A DNA stretch of 64,000 bases, from the NCBI GenBank assembly GCA_921293015.1, contig OV121088.1, forward strand, positions 35,770,010 through 35,834,009. Direction: 5' to 3'. The stretch is from Phorcus lineatus. Taxonomy: Eukaryota; Mollusca; Gastropoda; Trochida; Trochidae. This document shows, piece after piece, positions 44,458 to 57,096 of the stretch. The notes beneath the pieces are model-generated. The model made no database searches. It was not told the DNA's origin and saw only the letters and a program-made list of their open reading frames with translations. Within the stretch, counting starts at the first letter, position 1; the number at the start of each line of letters is the position of its first letter. A program made the translations under genes and the position numbers.

Positions 44458-47400
44458 CTATTCAGAGGCACTGACTGACGTTGAGGTATCCCCTCTTTTG
44501 CCTTTCGACTCACTTGTTCCGTCTGAAAAAGATATAATGTTTAGGTTTTGAAAATATCATTTAAAAAGAATCAACAGGCGACATGTAGAGCTCAATGTAT
44601 AAAGAGAATATTAACAGGCTTCAACAATCTGAACTTTGAGTCACACATGGATTGTAGCGCAAAGGGATTACGCAACGTAGTTGAAAGCCAGAAGGAAACT
44701 AGTACATGTTATCAACTTTGCGCAACTTTCTTGAGCTACACTTCACCTTGTGGTCCTTAAATATATTTTCTATGAAGAATTACTGAATTGATGGTTAATC
44801 CATAGAAATGTAGTTCATGCAGTTTTGTTTGGGCCTCCGCTCATGCCAGCTCATCCCAACTCTTTACGTGTTCACAATGACTTACCATATCACATCTATT
44901 TTACCTGAAAACCTAACCACACCTTATCCAACCTAAAACAGATTGTCAATACTGACTTTTCATACCCTTGTTACACCTGAACTTGTAACAAGAAATGTTA
45001 CCTTAAAACACAATACACATCATATATTACCTGAAAACACAACACACATCATATATTACCTGAAAAGCCGCTGTCTGCTGAGTCCTTTGTTTTCGCTGAT
45101 TGGTTTCCAGTGAAACTGTTCAGTTCGCTAACTTCATCGTCCTCTTCGTTCAGCTCTGAGTCCTCATCGTTCGTGAACGAAGCTTCTTTCAAAGATTTGA
45201 ACCTTTTCTCCTTTAGAGTTGTCTGTTCAGTGGTTCTCTTTCCTGTTTTTCTGACAAGTTTTGCTTCAGCTATACGTTTCTCAATATCAGGCTTTATTTC
45301 AAAATATCCGTAAGGTGCAACACACAGTTCAATTTTACCAATTTCTTCATTGAAACGAAAGTCCTGAAAACAAATCCACATAATTCTTAAAGACGACTCC
45401 AAAAAAGCAAATCCAAATAATTCGCTAAGACAATGAATGTCACATTTTTGTCATATATCTCCCTGTTGTTTGCTGTAATAATCTGATGGACCTTCATAAT
45501 ATTGGTATAGATTAATGATGTCCAATGCAAACATTTAAAATTGACCAATTGAATATCTGAAAACCTTTAGCGCAAAGTGTTAGAAGATGATCTTCAGTGT
45601 ACGTTTTAAAGGTAATAACACATTACACATTTAACATGTAGCTTTTATCCCAAAATATGACCACTTTCTGAACATTCATAACGTAAATGATATTCCATTA
45701 CCTTGTCTTTGAAAGCATGAATCTGAAAATGTTTGTCATGTTCAATCCCGATGTCTTCCTTCACTAGGTTATAGAAAGGTCCTCCAGCATCGAAAAGGTC
45801 TGGATAGTTGATTGCAATGTCCCATGGATCAGTTTCCCTTAAGTATGCAAGAACATCGAGGAAGGGGACGTCTATATCAGTTGTGTCAACATGACCTGAG
45901 ATGTAATTATGTAAATGTCATTAGACATGACACATACATGAAGCACAATCCACATACCTCTTCCATCAGCTGACGTCAGAGGTGAAATAGCGTAAGGCGT
46001 ATATGAGTGATAATCTATTTGTGAAATTGGATCTGTGTATGGTTACAAAATCAGAGAACGCACGAAGTCTTGTATCTATGTTACGGCAGAAAATAAGAAA
46101 GCGTCATGATAAGCATATCTGTAAATTTTAATAGACCTGTATTACATACCAGATACTCCAAATTCGAGTACAGATGTCAGCATCTCGTCAAGCTCCTCCA
46201 CAGGTACTGGAGGGCGTCGCGGAGAGGAGCTTGTTTGACTAACTTCTGGAGTACTTCCCATTTCAACGTGAAGTAAATCTGATAAAAACTCAGCAAATCG
46301 TATTCTTTTTCAAAACAGTTGTTACCTCAAAGAGCTGAAAGAGCTAAATTAAGTGAAACTAACATTATTATATCAGACGAAAACTAAGAATTTACTACAT
46401 TTCGTTTTTAGATAATGTTTACTTATTGCTAAGCTTGGCAATATTTCAGCCATTTGTCGCGTTTACGAGGTTATGTAAGGATTAAATAATTCACCAAACA
46501 AAATTTTTTTTTAACCAACAGATTTTCAGCTGACTTTGTTGTGATTACTACTTATATTACAGAATTAATTACCTGAAACCTGCTGTTTCTGCTTGGGGGT
46601 AAGTGACTTTAAAGGAACAACTTTGTTCGAAGTTACGTCCAGGGTCAAGGTCACTCCTTCAGATACAACAGCGGCCGTACTTTCTGAGAGCACTGTGTCA
46701 AGAACAGATTTGATCCAGTCGTTGGTCATCTCTTGACCAGGCTCGACTGCTATATCGATAATCACTGACCCTCTCGTCACGGACACTATCTGAGCTTTTT
46801 TACTCTTCAACTTCATGTTGATCGAGTCCTTTTCGACAATGATTTGCTCCAGTAAGGAATTTTCAGTCTGTGGATTGTCTGATTTTATGTTTACGTTTAA
46901 GTTTGAATTTTCTTCTTCGTGGACTGAAAACAATAAAATAAAATTTAAATACACACTGAAGGTACATTTTCAAAAATAAAGTGGAACACGTATATGCCAA
47001 TGAAGGAAATAAATGCAAAATTATCAATATGGAGAGCTTTTTCTTTTTGGATAAGTCGATTGCTCTACTAGGAAACAGGTACAGTACGTAAAATGGGAAA
47101 CGAAAAGATTGGAAAGGGGAGTCTGATTAACTGAGAAGGAAAAACTTTGGGAAATGGACTCTGAGATTAATTGAGAAAGAAAAACGAGACCCTGAGTTTG
47201 ATTGAGAAGGGAAAAGGTTTACAAGTTTAGTATGAAATAAATAGAGAAATAAAAACGTTTTGAAGGGGAATATATGATGTTAATTGATAAGGAAAAGGGA
47301 TAGGAAGTGGAGTCTGATATCAATTGCGAAGGAAAAGGGTTGAGAAGTGGATTCAGAGATTATTCGAGAAGAAACAAGATACGTAAGTGGAATTGAAAAG

Positions 47401-50400
47401 TGAGTCAGATGATGGGATAAGTAGACAAAAAGAAAAAGAGAAAAATGTCGACATAATAAGAAGTGATGGCGTGAAACATGAAGCCCTTAGTTAAAAACTT
47501 AGTTTGAGATACGGAAAGCCCGGTATTTTTACATGTAATATTTCATTATAATCGGTTACATATCTGTTATCAAATGAAGTAATCGAGAATGTTTTTCTCA
47601 TAACGAAAGCAGGATACCTATAGTAAAATCTGCCGTGTTGTTGTCTCCTTCTTGAAACAAATATACAGGTTGCTTAGTGGTTATTCGTGCTTCCAGAGTT
47701 TGATGGTTACCAACCATGACGAATATATGACTAGCCTCTGAAAGAATATAAAGAATATATATGATAAAACTTTATCCTCAATAAACAATTTCATTTTTTT
47801 AGAAAATATCCTGTTGCATTGCGGAAAATATTTACTGACTTACTCTCTAAGATAAACATGGTACAGAAATAATGTTCTATCATAATTGTTACATGACACA
47901 ATGTTATTATATATATATTATTCACTTCCTTTGGAGGCATCTTAAGTTTTATGTGTTTTTTTTTTATTCTACCTGTACGAGTTTATTATTTAAAACAGCT
48001 TCGAATTAGATTTTTCATTTAGGTATAAAAAAGACAAACCACCTTTATCATCGATTTTCTGGCGAACCCTCTTCATCTGTTTTGGTATCGGTCTTTTCTC
48101 TGACCTCAGATCCTCTGCTACTGTCTCAGGGTCCGTCGTGACGTCATCACCTGATTCCCTGTTTGTCAAATTAAATTGTATAAATGCTTACATGCTATAG
48201 CATTAAATTATCTGCATAACTTATTGTTAGTGTGATATCATGATCTTTAACGTCAAATGATATTCACAAGTGAACACGCTAATGGTGATGAAGACTTGAG
48301 GTGTGAAACAGTATAAATGGTAACACTTAAAGAGATATTCATAATCAAAATATTGAACTGTGGTTAAGTTCAAAGTGTAAAAAGTCATTGACAACTCTTT
48401 TTACCGACAAAAGCAAAATATGTGTCAAGCATTATTTATACATATGGTCATTCTCTCTCCACAAAGGTAGCTCCGTCATTAATTCTCATGCAACCTCTGT
48501 TCTAGTACGAGCTCTTCTCGAACTTCGTGCAGATTCTCCTTGGGGCAAAACATTGCATCATAAAATACCAGCCAATGAAAACACCATATGCATGGTTAAG
48601 ATAATTGTTGGCACACGGGTCTGTGCAGGGATGCAGTCTTTAAAAATGAGACGATTGTGTCCTGTAAAGAAGACGCAAATTGCATAGTTGCCATTAGAAT
48701 AAATCTTAGCTTTCCGAAAGTATACGGACATTACTAAGGCGTTTTAAATGTTGATTTTTGAAACGGCGTCGTTCATTACGCAACTGACTTTGATTTTAAC
48801 AGGCTTGTACAGTTTAAGACCGAAAAACGCTCATCTCAGGACATAGGTTGTACGGTATGTATGATGGAGCTAACTCTAATGGGACAGAATGCTTTCAAGT
48901 CGATGAAATAAATATGATTTTGTCCAAACATTGTATATAACATATCCATATTTTTATAATATGTTCCAATTTAGCCCATTAAGCATATTATACATACAAA
49001 GAGTTGAAAAACAAAGGTAATTTATTCATGGTTGGCATCATACAATATAAGCTTTTTGCTTATTCTTTTCACAAAAACTATTCAGATAAAATATCGTCGT
49101 TTTACTCGTTTTCGTCTTCATCTTCTAAGTCATCATCAACTTCATCATCATCATCACTCTCTGAGGAACTCCTTTCATCTGAACCTGTTCTTTCTTCACC
49201 AGTTTCTCTCCTGGTCTTGAGGAACCCTGGAAAATAAAATCTATTCGTCATGTCAGAAATCATTCACAGTGATAATAAAATATGATATATAAAAAATGAT
49301 TAGTTATTGGTTTCTTTTCACTTTTGTTATTAGAAAATACCTTTCAATAAAAAATATATAATTTATTAAGTACATTCATATTCTATTAAGCAATCGTTAC
49401 CTATATACCGACCTCAGATAAAAGTTTACATCATTTTTCACCTTTGGATTCTCTTCTACAATGTGTTGGTAGTTGGTAGAAAACTGCTTGAAACTTGTCT
49501 CTGTTCTCAGGACATCTGTCCACCACATGCATATCTGCCTTCTGTCTGGCTACGTCTGGATAACAACCAGGGAAGGGTGGTTATTGGTTTATATTTGTCC
49601 CCATTAAACCCCAGTATCACTGAAATTCGGTTGCTTCAAGTGTACAGACAGCATATTTTCAAAAGATTATTAAAAGAATAACAACGCCGATTTCCTCCTA
49701 CATGATTCAACTTTATCCTCAAGGATACATCACTGTGATGTAAACCTCCTTGAGTTGATAAAGTTGAAACATGTGGGAGGAAATCGGCGTTGTTATTCTT
49801 TTAATAATTTATATATATTATATAATATATTGTATATAAGAGATTTATAATTTGAGAGTTATATGAGATTGGTTTTATGAGATTGATAATGGACTATTTG
49901 ACGACTTCCAATAGGTATTAAAGTACTCTTAAATGTGACATTAACATAGTAGGGAATGAGAGTATTTCCTTTTATCAGTGGTATCGGTATTTCAAAGATC
50001 TCCTCTCATGTTCAGAAAATAAGTTTTCACTCTGACTTCGATAAAATTTTGTCTTAATTCATAAATTTCGGGAGCAAACTATTTTCAAGTTCTCGAAATA
50101 TAAATTATGAATTATATTTTTTTCCAATTGGGGACATTTGCTTCTAATAAGGCCATACACATGAACTTAATGAAACAGACTTACGTTGTTAAGACATTTC
50201 CACATGTAGAAATATTGGTTTTAAGAGCAAAAGATATTTTATTTTTCATACAAAAAGGCATATGCATGTGAATTTAGTACAAATGGTATTTAAAGGTTAC
50301 TGGGAGATAAACCTATTTTGGGTTGATTGTTTGTCTCATTTGAGGGTTATAACCTAAATGTTCTAGACTTTTTTAACAAAAGTCAAAAAGGTTGTAACGT

Positions 50401-53308
50401 ATTTGAATCAACCGGATAACATAACCCTTTATGGTTGCAACTGGAATACGATTTTTTCAGTTACTGCATTATTACAGAAGGACATTAAAATACTCACAAA
50501 TGAAATATTTGTTGACTGATTTGTGCATCAACCCCTTCTTTGTCATGAGTAAAGCATGCATAGCAGCATCGACAACGAGGTAGATCGTCGTGGTTTTTGC
50601 AACTGGTGTGTTTTCCTGGGTGAAAACGCTTTTGTCTGGAATAAGTGCATATGAGTTAATGATTACAATTTTTGGATGTTGATAAAAAAATTAATACATG
50701 CATCTGAGCTTTACACGACGATTCTGAATTACTGTTTTCCTTGTTTCTGTCAATATATCTCATTTATATTCATTTTTTGTATAGTGTTATTTTAAGGCTT
50801 GATATAATTTCGAGATGGTTGAGATGCATTCCTTTGACATGTTCAAATTACCATCTGAAAGCGGTCCGAATTTTTTGAAAAATATTTAAGCTGGGTTATC
50901 AAGCAATGAAGGTTCATTCTCTATTTACTATTTAACTTTTAAGTTTAAATCCGGTGAGAAATCCGGGTTATGCAATTATGCACTCGCGTGTACATGATAG
51001 TTAAACTCACTTGGACATTTTAAATACACGGACGTGTACATAATAAATACACTCATGTGCACACATATAATACACTCACATAGCCTACACAAAATTAATA
51101 CACTCATGTGCACACAATTAATACACTCACATGCACACAATTAATACACTCACGTGCACACAATTAATACACTCATGTGCACACAATCAATACTCATGTG
51201 CACACAATAAATACACTCACATGCACACAAGTATTACACTCATGTGCACACAATTAAAAACACTCATGTGGACGCAAATAATACACTCACGTGCACACAA
51301 TTAATACACTCATGTGCACACAATTAATACTCATGTGCACACAATTAATACTCATGTGCACACAATAAATACATTCATGTGCACACAATTAATACACGCA
51401 CATGCACACAATTAATACACTAACATGCACACAATTAATACACTCACATGCACACAATAAATACACTCATGTGCACACAATCAATACACTCACATGCACA
51501 CAATTGATACACTCATGTGCACACAATTGAAACACTCATGTGCACGCAAATAATACACGCATGAGCACACAAATAATACACTCACGTGTACATAATAGTA
51601 AAACTCACTTGCACATTATAAATACATGCATGTGTACATAATAAATACACTCACTTGCACATAATAAATGCTGTCACATGCACACAATTAATACACTCAC
51701 GTGCACATTATAAATACATTCATGTGAGCAAAAAAAATATACTCACATGCACACAATTAATGCAATCATGTGCACACAATTAATACAATCATGTGCACAC
51801 AATTAATACACTCACATGCACACAATTAATACACTCATGTGCACACAATAAATACATTCATGTGAACACAAAGATATACTCACATGCACAAAATTAATGC
51901 ACTCATGTGCACACAAATAATACACTCACGTGTACATAACATATAAACTCACTTGCACATAATAAATACACTCACTTGCACATAATAAATACACTCACAT
52001 GCACACAATTAATACTCTCATGTTCAGACAATAAATACACTCATGTGCACACAAGAAATACACTCACGTGCTCACAAGAAATGCACTCACGTGCACACAG
52101 TTAATACAATCATGTTTACACGATAAATACAATCACCTGCACAGACTTGTACTTTACATCCGGAGTTGTTGAGGACGAAGTTCTTGATATTGTCATCATT
52201 AGAGCATAGAATAACTGTAATTGAGTTGGTTTGGATAAAATCTGGTGACAAGACCTATCATCAACATTTTTAAGACTTAATGTGATGCAACTTTGCATTG
52301 ATAGTTTGCCACTGTGGAAATATTCATTCGACAGGCATTCTTCTATCAGTAAAACACAAAGATGTAAACAAATTGCTATCGTCACTTATGAGATCATTTT
52401 CTGTGTGATTTATCAATCTCTCACTTTAGCTTTCTTTGATGCAAACAAAAGTTCGAAGTTAACACGACAAAATACACTTTAGCTTTCTTTAAAATTAAAA
52501 TACTACTTTTTTTTACAATTGACGTGCAATAAATACCTATTCATTTTCCACATTAAGTGTGGATCTCGCTCCACTGTTAGTGATATTCCCTTTTATCCAA
52601 AACATAATCGATTGTCGGAGTACTCAATCAAACAGTGCCCAAATTTGAAAAGGCATTGATGTAAACCATCAAACTTGTTAACATCAATAACTTCATTATT
52701 TTTATGAGCTAAAATGCTCAAAGAATTGACTTTACTAAAATTAAAACTTACTGTTATCACAGTCTGCAGTCTTAAATCCATTGTGAACAACACCAGCGGC
52801 CTAGAGTTTAAGTGTTTTTAAAATCACTCTCAAAAATCGAAGATATAAGAACATATATCATGCAATTTAAATAATAAGTAACATTTGAGATATAAAATTA
52901 TTGTTTGACATAATTCTTTTTTAATCGTGCTAAAAACGTCCTCATTTCTATTTCCTTTTGGAATTTGTTTTTCGATTAATTTCATAAGTTATATGTTGGA
53001 CAATAAATAGTGACGAAGATTAACTGGTTGGAGCTCAAAACACTGAAAACAAAACCAAAAATGTAAAACAGACCTGTCCTTTAAATGTTTCCTGTTCTTG
53101 ACTATGGTCCGGACGTATATCACTAGAAGCTTCGTGGAGGGAGGCCATCTTGGATAAAAGATTTCATAAATCTTGATGAATTTATTATTTTAATGAACTA
53201 TATTTGAAAAGGCATAATGTTTTCATGACATATACTTACCTTAACGTCGCTCATGCTATTACAGACATTCACGTGACGCATGAACCGCTCATATGCTTTC
53301 ATTTCCAT
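44458..53308 (-). CDS. 15-exon gene for an unrecognised acidic protein (674 aa)
   Basis: Exons from 5' to 3': 53240-53308, 53074-53148, 52752-52800, 52137-52241, 50498-50635, 49442-49555, 49106-49226, 48043-48158, 47618-47737, 46573-46923, 46150-46278, 45958-46032, 45702-45895, 45060-45363, 44458-44522. All junctions are GT..AG, and phases join without a stop; most introns are phase 1. The start MEMKAYERFM follows an in-frame TAA in the UTR. If the first exon is untranslated, the next ATG (53148, AAGATGG) gives 651 residues. Visible parts include a long Asp/Glu stretch (SSSESDDDDEVDDDLEDEDE) in the middle and a segment IVSVTRGSVIIDIAV that faintly recalls a SEA-like fold. Next are a conserved-looking FLDVLAYLRETDPWDIAINY block and a basic region, and the tail is Ser/Thr/Asp-rich. 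I recognise no family, no signal peptide and no membrane segment, so it is probably cytoplasmic or nuclear. Confidence 0.78.
45009..45066 (-). repeat. 29-bp tandem duplication spanning a splice donor
   Basis: CACAATACACATCATATATT ACCTGAAAA (45009-45037) is repeated with one change at 45038-45066. On the gene strand each copy carries TTTTCAG/GTAATAT, so there are two identical donors 29 nt apart (after 45060 and after 45031). Use of the distal one would shift the reading frame of the last exon. Confidence 0.85.
47090..47400. repeat. Degenerate purine-rich tandem repeat in an intron
   Basis: Units of about 45-50 bp resembling TTAATTGAGAAGGAAAAGGG ATAGGAAGTGGAGTCTGA recur about six times with much variation. 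It lies inside the intron between exons 47618-47737 and 46573-46923. Confidence 0.65.
48449..48891. mobile_element. Mutator-like MITE copy in an intron
   Basis: The ends CATTCTCTCTCCACAAAGGT and, at the right, GATGGAGCTAACTCT...ACAGAATG match the family at 11238-11706. The interior (CAGCCAATGAAAACACCATA TGCATGG) corresponds to the complement of CCATGCATGCGGTGATTTCA TTGGCTG at 11559-11585. No clear target duplication remains. It lies in the intron between exons 49106-49226 and 48043-48158. Confidence 0.75.
49666..49808. mobile_element. 143-bp foldback element in an intron
   Basis: The left arm ATTATTAAAAGAATAACAAC GCCGATTTCCTCC... is complementary to the right arm ending GGCGTTGTTATTCTTTTAAT AAT over about 58 bp, with two mismatches and a 2-bp gap around a loop of about 25 nt. 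It lies in the intron between exons 50498-50635 and 49442-49555. Probably a MITE; the family is not otherwise seen in the window. Confidence 0.9.
50990..52136 (-). repeat. ~23-bp minisatellite abutting a splice donor
   Basis: About 1.1 kb of units like ATACACTCATGTGCACACAA TTA fills most of the intron between exons 52137-52241 and 50498-50635. On the gene strand a unit reads GTGCACGTGAGTGTATTAAT. The array reaches the exon end itself, where the junction GTGCAG/GTGATTGTATTTAT aligns with the unit, so the repeat appears to have grown from the exon-intron junction. I count about 20 units with a perfect GTGAGT. Confidence 0.9.
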
Positions 53309-53344
53309 GGAGCTGACACAGTTATATTAGCCATTCAGCAAAAC
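53309..53344 (-). promoter_or_regulatory. 5'UTR part of the first coding exon
   Basis: An acceptor ATTTCAG/G places the exon start at 53344, with 36 nt of leader before the ATG at 53308, including an in-frame TAA. An untranslated exon must lie upstream (higher coordinates). Candidate donors with GTAAGT-like sequence exist, such as AATG/GTAAGT at 58133/58132, but I cannot choose among them. Confidence 0.5.
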
Positions 53345-56300
53345 CTGAAATAAAACAGATATGAAGCATCAAATTACAAGACCCGACATGTCTTTAATCC
53401 CCTGGGTTGATGTGAAGAATAAAGAAAAAAAGAAAATATTTTACCATAGTGACTGATGCTAATTTGAATGTACCGGTACATGAAAATCTAATAAATTTTG
53501 ATCGACAGTTCTACATTATGTTATTAATTATAACAGTATGGCATGTTGAAAAGAGTTGATGTAAATTTATTTAGATTATGGTAAATGATAGCACGTTAAC
53601 CACATTCACAAGCATGCATCCGTTTAGTCTATGTCATGTACACAGGCGCCAGACTCTGAATTCACAATATCATGTAAGTATATGTACATGTAGCTATATA
53701 ACATAAACAAAGTCTCATATAACAACACCCAGAACCTCTCGATAAGAAATATCGCCTTTTTAATCTAAACTCTGACAAAATTATTGGTGTCACTATAATT
53801 CAGCTGTAACAATTTAAAGAATAAAATGTAAATTGTCTATAAATTAATATTTTTCCTATAATCCCAAAAAGCAAATGCAAGATGGTGAACGAATGCCGAC
53901 AGGACATTTTCATTAACTTAACAGATACATGTAATCGTACACTAAAAATCATGCATCTATAGATGCTTATCTTATCGGATTGTACATTTCGAATCTAATG
54001 TCATTCATCTTATTTACATATATGATATTGTTGCATTGTATAACTTCATTCCCTACGTCATATATTATTTCGTTTCAATTCAATTTCCATTACGTCCACA
54101 TCAAGATTCATAACAAAGCAAATTTATCATGTAGAAAATGAAGCAAATATTTAACATTCTCAATAAATGAGTATTTCAAACACATATACAGTCTATACAC
54201 GTAACACGATATTAAAGAGTCTGCCAATGGAGTAAAATATGGCATACCTTATATATGCTGTTAATTAATCGAGAAGCAGTGGTGTTTTCTGAAAATCGCC
54301 TTCTTAGACAACAGTTCAGTAAAGAGATAACAAACAGGGTCAAGTTGTAATTTGTGAATTAAAACCGGACACTTGCGTGCGCCAATGGCTCAAACATAAT
54401 TTTGGAAACTTCTACAGCAGGCACAGGGACAATTATGGACTGGCAGTGTTTAGTAGGCCTAATATTCATGAAAACTTGACGCAGAATTCAGACTAATCAA
54501 CATCTATACGGCTTTTACATCATCATTGAAAACAAGACATATCCTTATTTTGGCAATGAATATGCAAGTTTAGGAAGGATATTTAAATTCAATTCAGAGC
54601 AGATGTTATGATGTTTTGGTATCATAAAAGAAAATAAACTTACAGCTAATACCAGACACTTCGATGTGAGTTGCCTCCCTTTCAACGAATATATCTGACA
54701 CATTTCTATAGCTTTTATGAGTAAAGTAAAGTTATGATACTGGTCAAGCCCTAGAAGCCATAGAAATGTTAATTGATATAATTGGACAATGTTATTTGTA
54801 ATCGGTGGATAGGCTAGATGTCCCGATCGATGTATCGACTAGCTATGTCCTATACGTTTTGTACATGTACACGTGTTTAACTATCACTTCCGCATTCCGT
54901 TTTAACACTTTAGAATGTTTCGTTGAGATTAATAATGCTGTTATTGCCTTAAAAAATGAGTTTTCAAATGTATACACGGACTTTTATTCTACATCCAACA
55001 ACTACATAATTTTAATGAAGATTAGACAAGTGGCAATAGCTTTTTATACTTTCTGTTTCGATTAACGCAAGCAACCACGTAAGACCACAAATATCATCGC
55101 CTTTGATAAGTAAAATAGATAGAAATATAAGTGTTTTTGAATATTTTTATATTATCAACCATTTGATAAAACCACATTAGTTATCTTATGTTATATTGAT
55201 GATATTTAATAAGGAACAGTTATGATATAACGAACATTGTATGATACATGTATAACGAATATTTTATAATTATGCAGTGACACAGAAGGCTCGAGACGTT
55301 TTTTTTCAAGATTGATTACCTACAATTAGTTCCTTTAGCCACAAAATCCATTCGTTGGGATATTGGTAAAATCCATAGATGTCTCATTTGTACTAGAAAA
55401 GGTTCGGCCCCATTGTCAACTTGTCATTCATAGCCTCTTAACCAATCAAATTTGCTCTGGCAATTAAGCCCGGTGAAGTGCAAGTCGATATCTCATGACA
55501 ACGAGATTGAATCACTTATACTTGCTTATCGTTGTTGATTTTGTGTGTACAGATTGGCCGACTCCCGTTTTTTTAGTTCAGCAGCGACGGGAGAGGTTCA
55601 TGAAAATGTAGACGACGTGACTCAAGGGTTATTGTCGATTTATTTTTTATCTGTCAAATCTGATCTGTTTGCATTCTAACGTGTGTCTTTCGTGGGATTC
55701 GAACCGAAACCATCAGTAGCTAACCAACCCGCATATTTCACCTCTCCTGACATTTGTTTCGAATCCAACAACGGACTCGATCCGAAAAAGTACAACAATT
55801 TGTACTATAGCAGATAGTTTGACCCCAAAAAGACCACTGCTACATATTTGTACATAAAGAAATGTTGATTTTTGATTTGTAACTTTATTAACAGCATGTT
55901 CAGGTACCGTAATACTAAAAGTTTACTTTATAAGCTTGTAAAACCATTTTTGAAAAATGATAAATATGCCGTATTTTCTGTAAACTTGCAATCCATTCTT
56001 ACTATAAGTAAATGATTTACAGGTACCGTAATGGATGATTGTATGATGGTAATCATGATGCATGCTTATGACGATGATGATGACTGAACTCTTAAAACTA
56101 TACAGAACTACTGTATAAATGATCAAGTAAATCGATATAATAATCACAGAAGATAATTAGGTGAGATTATCTATATGTATTTAGCATATTCGTATATCAT
56201 ACACCCAAGTTGTCCGTAAAAGTTTTTCGCATGTCATTGAGGTAACCGAAAATCCGCCTTAACGTTTCACTATCTAATCATATCTAACCTATCTGATATC

Positions 56301-57042
56301 TTTACTCAGAAAATCGGAAATCTCATTTTCTTCTCTAAAAGCAAGATGCATACAAAGCTGAAACCTTGTGAATAGACATCTTAGTTAGGGGTGTTAAAGT
56401 TTTGAGATTTTTAGTGACCCTGTAACCCTTGATAAGGGCAACATGATGAGCAACATGTTTTGTTCTTTAGTTAAGCTGCTCACCAAAATAATTGTGCAAT
56501 TTGTGATAATAGCACCAAACTTGGCATGGTCACAAAAACATGGTGATCATTTTAAGATAGCGAGGCATTAGAAATGATTAATCTTCTGCGCATGCGCAAC
56601 GTTTGATATAGGAACACTTTTCATGAAAATTTACGAAATATATAACATCAGATTTTTCAAAAATGTTTTTGAAATCTTTTTATCTTATTTTCACATCAGT
56701 TCTGACCTTCTTAGCATAATCATTGGCATACAACACAATGGTGAACACTTTAGATACATTAGGCTTTATTGCATGTACATCGATTTTTGCAGCCTTTCTT
56801 GCATTCGCATAAAACCAATTCTAAACATGATTTTGATGCTTCGATGTAATCATCAGCTTTAAATATAAGTATTTTTTTTGCCTTTGTACTAATTCAATGT
56901 AACTGGGCTGATTCTTCTGCCGGTGAGTCGGAAAACCGGACGATTCCGGAATATTTTTTAAAATGTTATTTAGCACATCGACAATTGATGTTCCTTTGCC
57001 AGTTCAGATGTATATGCATATGCATATATATATATATATACA

Positions 57043-57096
<54 letters not shown>

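Noticed and set aside
49099-49106. In-frame TAA after the acidic exon, suggesting a gene end here
   Set aside because: The TAA overlaps a GTAAAA donor. Splicing to 48158 keeps phase and extends the frame, so the stop is intronic.
49004-49237. Ser-rich + strand frame (SSSSSKSSSTSSSSSLSE)
   Set aside because: It is the antisense shadow of the acidic exon 49106-49226 of the - strand gene.
51000-52130. Regular direct repeats resembling a CRISPR array
   Set aside because: Units are contiguous without unique spacers, in a eukaryotic intron; it is a minisatellite. The same holds for the 46-, 49-, 44- and 30-bp arrays.
55680-55730. tRNA gene candidate (- strand GGTTCGAATCCCAC)
   Set aside because: The B-box and an A-box-like TGGTTAGC are present, but I cannot fold a full cloverleaf with an acceptor stem; a SINE head is more likely.
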